Source: Methylomagnum ishizawai
GTDB lineage: Bacteria; Pseudomonadota; Gammaproteobacteria; Methylococcales; Methylococcaceae
Direction: 5' to 3'
NCBI RefSeq assembly: GCF_019670005.1
Contig: NZ_AP019783.1
Span: 3,808,150-3,872,149, forward strand
Length of the DNA: 64,000 nucleotides
Shown: one piece after another, positions 29,740 through 39,006 of the stretch
Layout of the letters: every line of letters starts with the position of its first letter
How positions within the stretch are numbered: the stretch's first letter is position 1
The notes under the pieces: generated by a model
Database searches by the model: none
Told to the model about the DNA's origin: nothing
The model's input: the letters and a program-made list of their open reading frames with translations, nothing else
Position numbers and translations under genes: made by a program

Positions 29740-30964
29740 TTTTTGCGCCGAACCCAGGACGCTGACCCTGGAATCCGCCCTGGAGCGCCTTGTCGCCCGC
29801 ATCGAACCCATCGCGGAATCCGAAACGGTCGCGCTGAAACCCGCCAGGGGCCGCATCCTCGCCCTGGCCCCGGCCTCGCCGCTGGACCTGCCGCCCTTCG
29901 CCAATTCGGCCATGGACGGCTACGCCCTGCGGGCGGAAGATAGCGGCCCCCAGGCCACGCTCGCCGTCATCGGCACCGCCTGGGCGGGCCAGCCGTTCAC
30001 GGGCGCGGTCGGGCGGGGCCAATGCGTCCGCATCTTCACCGGCGCGGTCCTGCCGGAAGGGGCCGACGCCGTGGTCATGCAGGAGCAAGTCGGGCGCACG
30101 GACGATGCGATCCAACTCGCCGCCACCGTGCAAGCGGGCGCGAACATCCGCCCCCAGGGCGGCGAACTCCAAGCCGGACAAGCCTTGCTGCCCCAGGGCA
30201 AACGCCTGGAAGCCGCCGACCTGGGCTTGCTGGCCGCCGCCGGATTGGCCGAAGTCCCGGTGCTACGGCGGATCAAGGTCGCCATCCTCTCGACCGGCGA
30301 CGAACTGCGCCCGGTCGGGGAAACCCTGGCTCCCGGCCAAATCCACGACAGCAACCGCTACCTGCTCGACGCCCTGCTGGCCGAACTCGGCGCGGAAATC
30401 CTGGATTTCGGCACCGTCGCGGACGACCCGGAAGCGCTGCGGCGGGTTTTGCTGGCGGCCTCCGTCCAGGCCGACGCCATCGTCAGCACCGGCGGGGCAT
30501 CGGTGGGCGAGGCCGATTTCGTGGTCGAGGTCTTGCGCGACATCGGCCAGTTCGAATTCTGGAAAGTCGCCATCAAGCCCGGCAAACCCTTCGCCTATGG
30601 CCGCATCGGCGCGGCGCATTGCTTCGGCCTGCCCGGCAATCCGGTGGCGGTGGCGGTGACGTTCCGGCAATTGGTGCGGCCGGCGCTGGCGCGGCTGATG
30701 GGCGAGCGGCCCCGCCCGCCCCTGCGCCTCCCCGCCCGCTGCGAAACCCGCTTGCGCAAAAAGCCGGGCCGCATGGAGTTCCAGCGCGGCCTCTACCGGC
30801 GCGGGCCGGACGGGGCATTCATCGTGACGGCGGACGCGGGCCAGGGCAGCGACCGGCTGTCTTCCCTGAGCCGGGCCAATTGCTATATCGTCCTGCCCGC
30901 CGACAACGCCGGGGTCGAACCCGGCGGCGGCGTCGAAATCGAACCCTTCGACGCCTTCCTCTAA
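29720..30964 (+). CDS. moeA: MoeA, molybdopterin molybdotransferase
   Basis: The protein has 414 residues, normal for MoeA. It has PPFANSAMDGYALRA, the MPT-binding MoCF domain (IKVAILSTGDELRPVGE, IHDSNRYLL, IVSTGGASVGEADFV), VAIKPGKPFAYG and GLPGNPVAV. It inserts molybdate into adenylylated molybdopterin. The TTG start at 29720 overlaps the end of mobB by 20 bases. The gene pair within an exopolysaccharide operon is unusual but the proteins themselves look standard. Confidence 0.95.
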   Translation: MATDTPDFCAEPRTLTLESALERLVARIEPIAESETVALKPARGRILALAPASPLDLPPFANSAMDGYALRAEDSGPQATLAVIGTAWAGQPFTGAVGRGQCVRIFTGAVLPEGADAVVMQEQVGRTDDAIQLAATVQAGANIRPQGGELQAGQALLPQGKRLEAADLGLLAAAGLAEVPVLRRIKVAILSTGDELRPVGETLAPGQIHDSNRYLLDALLAELGAEILDFGTVADDPEALRRVLLAASVQADAIVSTGGASVGEADFVVEVLRDIGQFEFWKVAIKPGKPFAYGRIGAAHCFGLPGNPVAVAVTFRQLVRPALARLMGERPRPPLRLPARCETRLRKKPGRMEFQRGLYRRGPDGAFIVTADAGQGSDRLSSLSRANCYIVLPADNAGVEPGGGVEIEPFDAFL

Positions 30965-31011
30965 GTCCACGGAAGCCGAAACCAGAGAACCTCGACACCA
31001 AGGAGCCATCC

Positions 31012-32013
31012 ATGCAGCAAAATCCAGGCGTATTAGTGACCGGCGGGGCCGGCTATATCGGCAGCCATGTCGTCAAGCAACTGGGGGAAAGGGGCGAGCG
31101 CATCGTCGTCCTCGACAATCTTTCGACCGGCTTCCGCGAAGCCGTGCTGTACGGCGAATTGATCGAGGGCGACACCGGCGACACGGAACTGGTCCGCCGC
31201 ATCCTCAAGGACTACCAAATCGGGGCGATCCTGCATTTCGCCGCCCACACCATCGTGCCGGAATCGGTCGCCGATCCCTTGAAATATTACGGCAACAACA
31301 CCTGCAAGACCCGCAACCTGCTGCAATGCGCCGCCGAGGCCGGGGTCGCGCATTTCATCTTTTCCTCGACCGCCGCCACCTACGGCATTCCCGACACCGC
31401 GGTTTGCGCCGAAACCGCGCCCACCGCGCCCATCAACCCCTATGGCGGCTCCAAGCTGATGAGCGAGACGATGCTGCGCGACCTGTCCGCCGCCACCCCG
31501 CTCAAGCATGTGATCCTGCGCTATTTCAACGTGGCGGGTTCCGACCCCGAGGGCCGCATCGGCCAATCCACCCGCGACGCCACCCTGCTCATCAAGGTCG
31601 CGGCGGAAGTGGCGGTGGGCAAGCGCGAGAAACTCCGGGTGTTCGGCACCGATTATCCGACCCCGGACGGGACCGGCGTGCGCGACTACATCCATGTCAG
31701 CGACCTGGCCGACGCCCATATCTGCGCCCTGGACCATCTGAGGGGCGGCGGGGCTTCGGCCACGCTGAACTGCGGCTACGGCCACGGCTACAGCGTGCGG
31801 GAAGTGATCGACGCCGTGAACCGGGTCCACGGCAGCCCCATCGCGGTGGAAGAACAACCGCGGCGGGCGGGCGATCCGCCGCAATTGGTGGCGGCGGTGG
31901 ATAAAATCCACGCCACCTTCGCTTGGCGTCCGCGCTACGACGACCTGGATTTCATCGTCAAGACCTCGCTGGATTGGGAGAAGCAACTGCTGGCGCGGCC
32001 CTGGGGGGAATAA
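31012..32013 (+). CDS. galE: UDP-glucose 4-epimerase
   Basis: The protein has 333 residues of the extended SDR family: VTGGAGYIGSHV, LHFAAHTIVPESV, FSSTAATYG, YGGSKLMSE (Tyr-x3-Lys), ILRYFNVAG and GVRDYIHVSDLADAH, all signatures of GalE. It interconverts UDP-glucose and UDP-galactose for polysaccharide synthesis. The ATG at 31012 follows AAGGAG. It is the last gene of the plus-strand run beginning at 26579, followed by a 16-bp perfect stem. Confidence 0.94.
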   Translation: MQQNPGVLVTGGAGYIGSHVVKQLGERGERIVVLDNLSTGFREAVLYGELIEGDTGDTELVRRILKDYQIGAILHFAAHTIVPESVADPLKYYGNNTCKTRNLLQCAAEAGVAHFIFSSTAATYGIPDTAVCAETAPTAPINPYGGSKLMSETMLRDLSAATPLKHVILRYFNVAGSDPEGRIGQSTRDATLLIKVAAEVAVGKREKLRVFGTDYPTPDGTGVRDYIHVSDLADAHICALDHLRGGGASATLNCGYGHGYSVREVIDAVNRVHGSPIAVEEQPRRAGDPPQLVAAVDKIHATFAWRPRYDDLDFIVKTSLDWEKQLLARPWGE

Positions 32014-32030
32014 TGCCCGGCCCGTAACCG

Positions 32031-32077
32031 GCGGCGTCCGGGAAGCCCCGGGGGGTGGAACGCTTCCCGGACGCCGC
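32031..32077 (+). terminator. Perfect 16-bp stem after galE
   Basis: GCGGCGTCCGGGAAGC (32031-32046) pairs exactly with GCTTCCCGGACGCCGC (32062-32077) around a 15-base loop, 17 bp past the galE stop. No U tract follows, but the length and position make it the end of the exopolysaccharide operon. Confidence 0.7.
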
Positions 32078-32162
32078 GCCCCGCCGCTGCCGCCATGCTT
32101 GAGCTTGCCCTGAGGGTTTTCCATAATCGGACCCGATTACAACCCTCACGCAAGGAAGCGCC

Positions 32163-33305
32163 ATGACCCCCCCCTCCGTACCCATCCTTTGCCTAGCGCT
32201 CGGCGCGGCCCTGTCCCCCGCCGCCCATTCCCTGCCGCCCAAGGCCGAACTCGGCAGGCAACTCTTCTTCGACACGAACCTCTCGGAACCCGCCGGGCAG
32301 GCCTGCGCCGATTGTCACGACCCGTTGCGTGGCTTCAGCGACAAGGACCGCGGTTCGCCCACTTCCGCCGGGGCCGTACCGGGCCGGGCCGGGCCGCGCA
32401 ACGCTTTGACCGCGATGTACGCCGATTACAGCCCGGCGTTCCATTTCGACGCCAGGGCGGGCCTGTATTATGGCGGGCTGTTCTGGGATGGCCGGTCGGA
32501 CAGTTTGGCGGAGCAAGCCAAGGGCCCCTTCCTGAACCCCCTGGAAATGGCCAATCCCGACATCGCCACGCTGATCGGCAAGGTCCGCACGGCCACCTAC
32601 GCCCCCTTGTTCGCCCGTGTGTTCGGCCCCGACGCCCTGGACGACCCGGCCACGGCCTACGACCATCTGGCGGCGGCCATCGCCGAATTCGAGCGCGGCC
32701 CCAAGCTCAACCGCTTTTCCTCGAAATACGACGCCTATCTGGCCGGTCGGATCAAACTGACCCGGCAGGAAGCCAAAGGCTTGGCCTTGTTCGAGGCCCC
32801 GGAAAAAGGCGGCTGCGCTTCCTGTCATCTGAGCCGGTCCGGTCCCGACGGTGCGCCGCCCTTGTTCACCGATTTCAGCTACCAGAACATCGGCGTGCCC
32901 AAGAACCCCAGCAACCCGTTCTACGCCCTGCCCCCGGAATTCAATCCAGAGGGTACGGCGTTCGTGGACCTGGGGCTGGGCGGGGTGCTGGGCCAGCCGA
33001 CGGAGTACGGTAAATTCAAGGTGCCCACCCTGCGCAATCTCCGCCTGACCGGGCCCTATATGCACAACGGCTATTTCAGGACTTTGCGCGGCGTGGTGGA
33101 TTTCTACAACAGCCGGGACCGCAAGCCCGCCTGCCCCAAGCCCATGCTCGGGGAAAGCGCCGCCCTGCGCCGGGGCTGCTGGCCGGTCCCGGAAACCAGC
33201 GCCAACCTGAACACCGCCCAAGTCGGCAACCTGGGGTTGCGCGACACCGAAATCGACGCCATCCTCGCCTTCCTGCTGACCCTGACCGACGGCTACCAGC
33301 CCTGA
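32163..33305 (+). CDS. Di-haem cytochrome c peroxidase family protein (CcpA/MauG group)
   Basis: The protein has 380 residues with a Sec signal peptide (CLALGAALSPAAHS). Two c-type haem sites are visible: C-A-D-C-H at residues 48-52 and C-A-S-C-H at 218-222. GPYMHNGYFRTLRGVVDFYN supplies the family's C-terminal ligand region. Such periplasmic enzymes reduce H2O2 with electrons from cytochrome c; MauG-type members oxidise protein residues instead. Choosing between these needs a structure-based alignment. The ATG follows AAGGAA. It stands alone between galE and cbpA. Confidence 0.9.
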   Translation: MTPPSVPILCLALGAALSPAAHSLPPKAELGRQLFFDTNLSEPAGQACADCHDPLRGFSDKDRGSPTSAGAVPGRAGPRNALTAMYADYSPAFHFDARAGLYYGGLFWDGRSDSLAEQAKGPFLNPLEMANPDIATLIGKVRTATYAPLFARVFGPDALDDPATAYDHLAAAIAEFERGPKLNRFSSKYDAYLAGRIKLTRQEAKGLALFEAPEKGGCASCHLSRSGPDGAPPLFTDFSYQNIGVPKNPSNPFYALPPEFNPEGTAFVDLGLGGVLGQPTEYGKFKVPTLRNLRLTGPYMHNGYFRTLRGVVDFYNSRDRKPACPKPMLGESAALRRGCWPVPETSANLNTAQVGNLGLRDTEIDAILAFLLTLTDGYQP

Positions 33306-33478
33306 CCCGTTCCGGTTTGGCTGTATGGAAGGCTCCAGGAATCCAAAGCCAGCTTTGGACCCCGGCCACAGCCCCGCACAACCCAGGATCGCCTCCCCGA
33401 CCGGGTTCGGCTTGATATTCCCGCAAACCACCACCATTTTCAGGGCTATCCATTCCAACCTCCCAACGGCAGGCAGCC

Positions 33479-34438
33479 ATGCAGTTCAAGGATTATTACC
33501 AGACCCTCGGGGTGGCGCGGACGGCCACGGAAGCCGACATCAAAAAAGCCTTCCGCAAGCTGGCCCGCAAATACCACCCGGACGTTTCCAAGGAAAAGGA
33601 CGCCGAGCAGCGCATGCAGGAAGTGAACGAAGCCTATGCGGTGCTATCCGATCCCGAGAAACGCGCCGCCTACGATCAAGTCGGGCGCGGCTACCAACCG
33701 GGACAGGATTTCCGTCCGCCGCCGGACTGGGACGCGGGTTTCGAGTTCGCGGGCCAGGGCTCCGGGCCGGGCGAGGCGGCGGATTTCAGCGACTTCTTCG
33801 CGGAACTATTCGGGCGCAAGGGCCGGGGCGGCGGTTTCGGCAGGCGCGGCGACGGCTTCCGAACGGCGGGCGCGGACCATCATTCCAAGGTGATGCTGGA
33901 CCTGGAGGATGCCTTCCACGGCGCGACCCGGCGGGTGTCGCTACGGGCACCGCGCTTGGATGGCCAGGGCCATCTGGTCATGGACACCCGCGACCTGACC
34001 GTGAAGATTCCCAAGGGCATCCGCGCCGGACAAACCATCCGCCTGGCGGGCCAGGGCGCGCCCGGCAGCGGCGGCGCGGCGGCGGGGGATTTGCTGCTGG
34101 AAGTGCATTTCCAGCCCCATCCCCGGTTCCGGGTGGCGGGTGGGGATTTGCACCTCGATTTGCCGGTCGCGCCCTGGGAAGCGGCGCTGGGCGCGGTGAT
34201 CGCGGTGGAGATGCCGGACGGTCCCTTGAAAGTCCGCATCCCGGCGGGGGCGCAGAGCGGCCAAGTCCTGCGCGTGCGCGGCAAGGGCATTCCCAGCCAG
34301 CCGCCAGGCGATTTGCTGATCGCCGTCCGGGTGGTGCTGCCACCCGCCGACAGCCCCAAGGCGCGGGAACTCTACGAGCGGATGGCCCGCGAACTCGCCT
34401 TCGATCCACGCCAGCACGGGAGCCACGACCATGCGTGA
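33479..34438 (+). CDS. cbpA: DnaJ-family curved DNA-binding protein CbpA
   Basis: The protein has 319 residues. It has an N-terminal J domain with the HPD motif ([18 protein letters not shown]), a Gly/Phe-rich linker, and two DnaJ C-terminal substrate-binding subdomains ([40 protein letters not shown]). There is no zinc-finger region, which marks the CbpA class. It is a DnaK co-chaperone that also binds curved DNA. Its stop overlaps cbpM by 8 bases, the usual cbpAM arrangement. Confidence 0.94.
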   Translation: MQFKDYYQTLGVARTATEADIKKAFRKLARKYHPDVSKEKDAEQRMQEVNEAYAVLSDPEKRAAYDQVGRGYQPGQDFRPPPDWDAGFEFAGQGSGPGEAADFSDFFAELFGRKGRGGGFGRRGDGFRTAGADHHSKVMLDLEDAFHGATRRVSLRAPRLDGQGHLVMDTRDLTVKIPKGIRAGQTIRLAGQGAPGSGGAAAGDLLLEVHFQPHPRFRVAGGDLHLDLPVAPWEAALGAVIAVEMPDGPLKVRIPAGAQSGQVLRVRGKGIPSQPPGDLLIAVRVVLPPADSPKARELYERMARELAFDPRQHGSHDHA

Positions 34439-34739
34439 GAACGACATCCTGATCGGCAGCCTGATGGAGGAAACCTGGCTGACCCTGGAACAAGTGGCGG
34501 CGGCCTGCCGGGTCGAACCGGACTGGCTGGTGCGCCATATCGAGGAAGGTCTATTCCCCGGCAGCCGGGGCACGGCGGGGATTTGGCGGTTTTCCAGCGC
34601 CCAATTGCTCCGGGCGCGGCGGATGCGGCAGGTGGAGCGCGATTTCGACGCCGTGCCGGAATTGGCGGCCCTGGTCGCCGATATGCTGGAAGAATTGGAC
34701 GAACTCCGGGCGCGGCTGGACCGTGCCCGCCCACGCTGA
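34431..34739 (+). CDS. cbpM: Chaperone modulator CbpM
   Basis: The protein has 102 residues with a MerR-like winged-helix pattern ([25 protein letters not shown]) and a C-terminal helix ([21 protein letters not shown]). CbpM binds the CbpA J domain and inhibits it. The identification is strengthened by overlap with cbpA. trxC begins 10 bp later, so the three genes form a stress-response operon. Confidence 0.9.
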   Translation: MRENDILIGSLMEETWLTLEQVAAACRVEPDWLVRHIEEGLFPGSRGTAGIWRFSSAQLLRARRMRQVERDFDAVPELAALVADMLEELDELRARLDRARPR

Positions 34740-34749
34740 GGGAAGGAAG

Positions 34750-35184
34750 ATGAACGACCCACTGCATTTGGTCTGCCCGCACTGCCACGCGGTGAACCGG
34801 GTTCCCGCCGCCAAGCTCGGGCACGGCCCCAACTGCGGGCACTGCCACCGGCCCTTGTTCACCGGCCATCCGGTGGAACTGAACGCCGCCACCTTCGCCC
34901 AGCACATCGGGCGCAACGATATTCCGGTGCTGGTGGATTTCTGGGCGCCCTGGTGCGGACCCTGCAAGATGATGGCCCCTTATTTCGTCCAGGCGGCGGG
35001 GCTGTTGGAACCCCAGGTCCGGCTCGCCAAGCTCGACACCCAGGCGGAACCGGGTTTGGGGTCCGAGCATGGCATCCTCAGCATCCCCACCCTGGCCTTG
35101 TTCCAGGGCGGGCGCGAAGTCGCGCGGCAGGCGGGGGCGATGGGCACCCGCGATATCGTGGCCTGGACGCGCTCGCGGCTCTGA
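34750..35184 (+). CDS. trxC: Thioredoxin 2 (TrxC)
   Basis: The protein has 144 residues. There is an N-terminal zinc finger with two CxxC pairs (VCPHCHAVNR and NCGHCHRP), then a thioredoxin fold with the redox site FWAPWCGPCKMMAP and cis-proline loop ILSIPTLALF. The zinc finger distinguishes TrxC from TrxA. It reduces disulfides in the cytoplasm and is often linked to oxidative stress. GGAAGGA precedes the ATG at 34750. Confidence 0.95.
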   Translation: MNDPLHLVCPHCHAVNRVPAAKLGHGPNCGHCHRPLFTGHPVELNAATFAQHIGRNDIPVLVDFWAPWCGPCKMMAPYFVQAAGLLEPQVRLAKLDTQAEPGLGSEHGILSIPTLALFQGGREVARQAGAMGTRDIVAWTRSRL

Positions 35185-35377
35185 CATACACGGACGCCGC
35201 AGTCCCGGCGGACTGTCCGAATCCCTACCAAACTGCGCGAAGTGTCTCATTTCGGAGGGATAAGCCCGACTATGCTTGTCCGACCAACGAGGGCTGGCCC
35301 TTGTTCGACGGGCGGTCGGCGCATCTTGTCGCGACCGACCGTGACAATTATCCCAACATCACAAGAGGCATTCCGGG

Positions 35378-37462
35378 ATGGACAGAACAATACGGAGCTT
35401 GGCGCTGGCCGGGCTGGCGCTGGCCGGTGGCGCGGCGCGGGCTTATTCGACCCACGACGGCGCGATCTACGACCCGGCCCAGCAGCCGGTACAACTGCGC
35501 GGGGTCAACTGGTTCGGTTTCGAGGGCCAGGACCATGTGGCCCATGGCCTATGGACCCGCAATTGGAAGGACATGGTCGCGCAGATGAAGACCGTGGGTT
35601 TCAACGCGGTGCGGATTCCGGTCTGTCCCGGCACCTTGCACGGGTCCGGGATCACCAGCGTCGATTTCAACCTGAACCCGGACCTGGCCGGGAAGAACTC
35701 GCTGCAAGCCCTCGATTTGGTCCTGGCCGAATTCGACCGCCAGGGCTTCTATATCCTGCTCGACCACCACCGGCCCGATTGCTACGGCGATATCAGCGAA
35801 CTGTGGTACACCAACGCCTATAGCCAGCAGTCCTGGCTGGACGATCTGAGGTTCATGGCCCAGCGCTACCAAATGCTGCCGCATTTGATCGGCATCGATA
35901 TCAAGAACGAGCCGCATGGTGCCGCCACCTGGGGTGTGGGCAATCCCGCCACCGACTGGAACACCGCCGCCGAAACCGCCGCCGCCGCCCTCCAGGCCGT
36001 GGCCCCGGAACTGTTGATCTTCGTCGAGGGCATCCAGGAAAACCCCGGATGCAGCGGTCCGATCAACCATTGGTGGGGCGGCAACCTGGAACCCTTGGCC
36101 TGCCATCCGCTGGCGATCCCGGCGGACCGCTTGGTGCTGTCGCCCCATGTCTACGGGCCGGATGTCTACGCCCAGCCCTATTTCTCGGCCTCCAACTTCC
36201 CGGCCAACCTGCCCGCCATCTGGGACGCCCATTTCGGCCAGTTCCGGGCCGATGGCTATACCCTCGCCATCGGCGAAACCGGCGGGCGCTACGGCCACGG
36301 CGGGGATGCCAAGGACAAGCCGTTCCAGGACGCCCTGGTCGATTATCTGATCGCCAAGGATATACAGCATCTGTTCTATTGGTCCTGGAATCCCAACAGC
36401 GGCGATACCGGCGGCATCCTCCAGGACGACTGGCGCAACGTCTGGCAGGACAAGCTCGATCTTTTGCACCGGCTATGGAATGGCGGTGGCCCGGCGGCTT
36501 GCGCCGATGGCCTCGACAACGACGGCGACGGCTGGGTGGATTATCCCGCCGACCCCGGCTGTTCTTCGTCCACCGACAGCGACGAAACCGATCCGCCGCC
36601 GCCCACCGCCTGCGCCGATGGCCTCGACAACGACGGCGATGGCCGGGTGGATTATCCCGCCGACCCCGGCTGCGCCTCCGCCACCGACAGCGACGAAACC
36701 GACCCGCCGCCGCCCCCGCCCGCCGCTTGCGCCGATGGCCTCGACAACGACGGCGACGGGCGGGTGGATTATCCCGCCGACCCCGGCTGCGCCTCGTCCA
36801 CCGATGGCGACGAGTACAATGCGCCGCTCCCGCCGACCCGGCTCGAATTGCCGGTGAGCCTCAGCATCGCCTCGGATTGGGGCGCGGGTTATTGCGCCAA
36901 CGCCACCGTCACCAACGGCACCGACCACCCGGTGGAATGGACCACCCACTTCCAGGTCCAGGGAATCATCCGCAACCTGTGGAACGCCAATTACAGCCAG
37001 ACCGGCGGCAACGTGGACGCTTCCGGCCTGGAGTGGAACAAGGTCTTGAATCCCGGCGCTGCCGCCAGTTTCGGGTTCTGCGCCGACCGGCCCGCGCCGA
37101 AAAACGCCTGCGAAGATGGCCTCGACAACGATGGCGACGGCCTGACCGATTATCCCGGCGATCCGGGTTGCGGCTCGGCGACGGACAACGACGAAACCAA
37201 CCCGGCACCGGGCGCGGTGATGGCCAGCCTCAACCTTACCACCGACTGGGGAGCCGGTTATTGCGCCAATGTGGATGTGAAAAATAGCGGCCCGCTGGCG
37301 GTGGCCTGGCAGGTGGGCCTGAATATCGAAGGCCGGGTCTACACCCTGTGGAACGCGGTCCACACCCAGACCGGCGGCACCTTGCAAGCCCAGGGCGTCG
37401 CTTGGAACCGGCTGGTGCCGGGCGGCGGGACGGTGCAATTCGGGTTCTGCGCCAACCGCTGA
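35378..37462 (+). CDS. Secreted multidomain GH5 glycoside hydrolase (cellulase-like) with Ca-binding-type repeats and two CBM2-like modules
   Basis: The protein has 694 residues. After a Sec signal peptide (SLALAGLALAGGAARAY) comes a GH5 catalytic domain (about 25-368) with acid/base Glu178 in IKNEPHG, nucleophile Glu300 in LAIGETGG, and the QLRGVNWFGFE start typical of GH5 endoglucanases. Three tandem cysteine-bounded repeats with the core D-N-D-G-D-G-x-x-D-Y-P follow (375-480), then a CBM2-like module (about 490-570), a fourth repeat (578-606) and a second CBM2-like module (616-692). It should act on extracellular beta-1,4-glucan. The cellulose specificity is inferred. It is a single-gene unit ending in a strong hairpin. 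Confidence 0.9.
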   Translation: MDRTIRSLALAGLALAGGAARAYSTHDGAIYDPAQQPVQLRGVNWFGFEGQDHVAHGLWTRNWKDMVAQMKTVGFNAVRIPVCPGTLHGSGITSVDFNLNPDLAGKNSLQALDLVLAEFDRQGFYILLDHHRPDCYGDISELWYTNAYSQQSWLDDLRFMAQRYQMLPHLIGIDIKNEPHGAATWGVGNPATDWNTAAETAAAALQAVAPELLIFVEGIQENPGCSGPINHWWGGNLEPLACHPLAIPADRLVLSPHVYGPDVYAQPYFSASNFPANLPAIWDAHFGQFRADGYTLAIGETGGRYGHGGDAKDKPFQDALVDYLIAKDIQHLFYWSWNPNSGDTGGILQDDWRNVWQDKLDLLHRLWNGGGPAACADGLDNDGDGWVDYPADPGCSSSTDSDETDPPPPTACADGLDNDGDGRVDYPADPGCASATDSDETDPPPPPPAACADGLDNDGDGRVDYPADPGCASSTDGDEYNAPLPPTRLELPVSLSIASDWGAGYCANATVTNGTDHPVEWTTHFQVQGIIRNLWNANYSQTGGNVDASGLEWNKVLNPGAAASFGFCADRPAPKNACEDGLDNDGDGLTDYPGDPGCGSATDNDETNPAPGAVMASLNLTTDWGAGYCANVDVKNSGPLAVAWQVGLNIEGRVYTLWNAVHTQTGGTLQAQGVAWNRLVPGGGTVQFGFCANR
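36500..36817 (+). repeat. Tandem repeats coding DNDGDG Ca-binding-type units in the GH5 linker
   Basis: Three near-identical units of about 27 residues (starting at 36500, 36614 and 36728), each reading C-A-D-G-L-D-N-D-G-D-G ... D-Y-P-A-D-P-G-C, separated by proline runs. A fourth unit lies at about 37109-37196 between the two binding modules. The aspartate spacing resembles EF-hand/thrombospondin type-3 calcium loops. Confidence 0.8.
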
Positions 37463-37470
37463 ACGGGCCG

Positions 37471-37497
37471 GGGCCGCGCCATCCGGTGGCGCGGCCC
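37471..37497. terminator. Hairpin between convergent GH5 and cupin genes
   Basis: GGGCCGCGCC/GGCGCGGCCC, a perfect 10-bp stem with 7-base loop, placed between the stops at 37462 (+) and 37509 (-). It can serve both transcripts. Confidence 0.6.
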
Positions 37498-37508
37498 GCC
37501 CCTTCCCC

Positions 37509-37904
37509 TCAATCGCGGGGGGCCATCTCGAAGAAAATCATCTGCGATTCATCGCCCGCGACGTTCTCGACGGTCATCTCGTGGCCGCTTTCCCAGAACA
37601 CATCGCCCGCCGAGTAAATCTTGGTCTCGCCGCCATCCACCACCTTGAGCTTGCCCTTGATGACATAGCGCGGCCCCGGTCCCGGATGGGTATGGGTGGG
37701 CGATTTGGCCCCGGCGGGAAACGTCACCCGGACCACATGGGTTTGGATCCGGGCCGAGGGCAGATCGACATCCTTGTTGAACAGGGCTTGGCGCGAAGGC
37801 TTGGACGCCCCGCCTTCCGCCCCGTCCGCGAGCGCCGGACCCGACAACCACACCGCCACCCCGGCCAGGGTGGATAATCCCACAGCAAGCTTGTTCATCT
37901 TCAT
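37509..37904 (-). CDS. Exported cupin-domain protein
   Basis: The protein has 131 residues with a Sec signal peptide (GLSTLAGVAVWLSGPALA). A single conserved cupin barrel follows: motif 1 THTHPGPGPRYVIKGKLKV (metal-binding histidines) and motif 2 SAGDVFWESGHEMTVEN. It probably binds a metal in the periplasm. The substrate is unknown. It is convergent with the GH5 gene and stands alone. A start two codons inside (MNKLAV) is equally possible. Confidence 0.85.
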   Translation of the reverse strand: MKMNKLAVGLSTLAGVAVWLSGPALADGAEGGASKPSRQALFNKDVDLPSARIQTHVVRVTFPAGAKSPTHTHPGPGPRYVIKGKLKVVDGGETKIYSAGDVFWESGHEMTVENVAGDESQMIFFEMAPRD

Positions 37905-38068
37905 CTTGGTTCACCTCGCATAGCTTCTTGTTGAAGAAATCGCCGACAACGCGGCATGGCCTCGCGGCCCGGAGGCAGGGTAGCGCAATGCGGGGTGGGC
38001 GGGAATATGGCGGAAGGCTGGGGTGGTGGCGGGAAAACCGGGCGGATACCTTCAGCAAAAAATTTGCA

Positions 38069-38794
38069 TCACGCAGACAGCGCATCGGCGAGCGCGCGGA
38101 GGAGTTGCGCCCCATCGCCCCGCCAAGCGCTCCCGTGCATGCACGCGAGTGTTGTGGGCTTTGCCGAGGCCAGTTTTTCAAGCAGCGCACGCGCATTCTT
38201 CGAGTGGGAAAAGTAATCCATTTGATGGCGGAAAGCCTCGCTCGGTCCAAGGATGTCCGATTCCGTGATGGCGGGAAGATCGGTGCCCCCCTGCGTGAAT
38301 AGGTCGCCACATAGCAGGGTGGCGGTCCGCTCTTCTGTCAGGAAGCCGCACTCCCACGCATGGGGCAAATGTGGCGTGTCGAACCAACGCACGGCGTGCT
38401 TGCCCAAAGGCAGCAATTCCCCATCGGCCAGCGCGCGGGGCGCCCGGTCGGCGAGGTCGGCGATAGAGACCAGGGCGGCCACGGAACCGCAGAGCGGTAC
38501 GGACCGCGGAGCGGCGACAAGCCACTGGTTGAGCGAGCCGCATTCGTCGGCTTCCACATGGGACAAGGCGATGTAGCGAAGCCGCGCGACCGGAAGCACG
38601 GCCGCGACCGCTTCATACACCCACGGAAACATCTTGCGCGGCCCGGTGTGGAAAAGCAGCGCTTCGTCATCCTCGATCAGGTATTGGTTGAACGAGAACC
38701 CGCCCCCTTCGCCCCGGACCGGCGTATTGATCCGGTAGATGCCGTCAGCGACCTCATGCACATTCGTCCCGGATTGGCTGTTGGTGATAGTCAT
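38069..38794 (-). CDS. MBL-fold protein of the ODP/flavodiiron oxygen-binding family
   Basis: The protein has 241 residues. Its metallo-beta-lactamase-like fold shows LIEDDEALLFHTGPR, the diiron motif SHVEADECGS (H-x-E-x-D-E, where flavodiiron proteins have H-x-E-x-D-H), DTPHLPHAWECG and a downstream D-L-F. This resembles free-standing ODP domains that bind O2 at a diiron centre and act as sensors or oxygen reductases. There is no flavodoxin domain. The ATG at 38794 is fixed by GGAGG upstream. The role could be O2 sensing; no partner gene is adjacent. Confidence 0.82.
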   Translation of the reverse strand: MTITNSQSGTNVHEVADGIYRINTPVRGEGGGFSFNQYLIEDDEALLFHTGPRKMFPWVYEAVAAVLPVARLRYIALSHVEADECGSLNQWLVAAPRSVPLCGSVAALVSIADLADRAPRALADGELLPLGKHAVRWFDTPHLPHAWECGFLTEERTATLLCGDLFTQGGTDLPAITESDILGPSEAFRHQMDYFSHSKNARALLEKLASAKPTTLACMHGSAWRGDGAQLLRALADALSA

Positions 38795-39006
38795 CAGACC
38801 CTCCTTTCCATAGATTGAGCGTTCGTGGCAATCAAGCGCGTGCCGCCGAATATTAGCTGATGGACGGAACGAGCTGGAATCCGGTGCGGTGCCCATAGGG
38901 TAAATGGGCGATAACCGAAACCCATCGGGAAGGTTTGGCCGGGGCGGGGACACCGGGGAATGGCTTCGATCAAGAATCCCGGCCCGCCCCCACCCCGCGG
39001 TCCTGG

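Noticed and set aside
36500-36817. CRISPR-like spacing of repeats
   Set aside because: The repeats are in frame within the GH5 gene and code for DNDGDG units; they are protein repeats.
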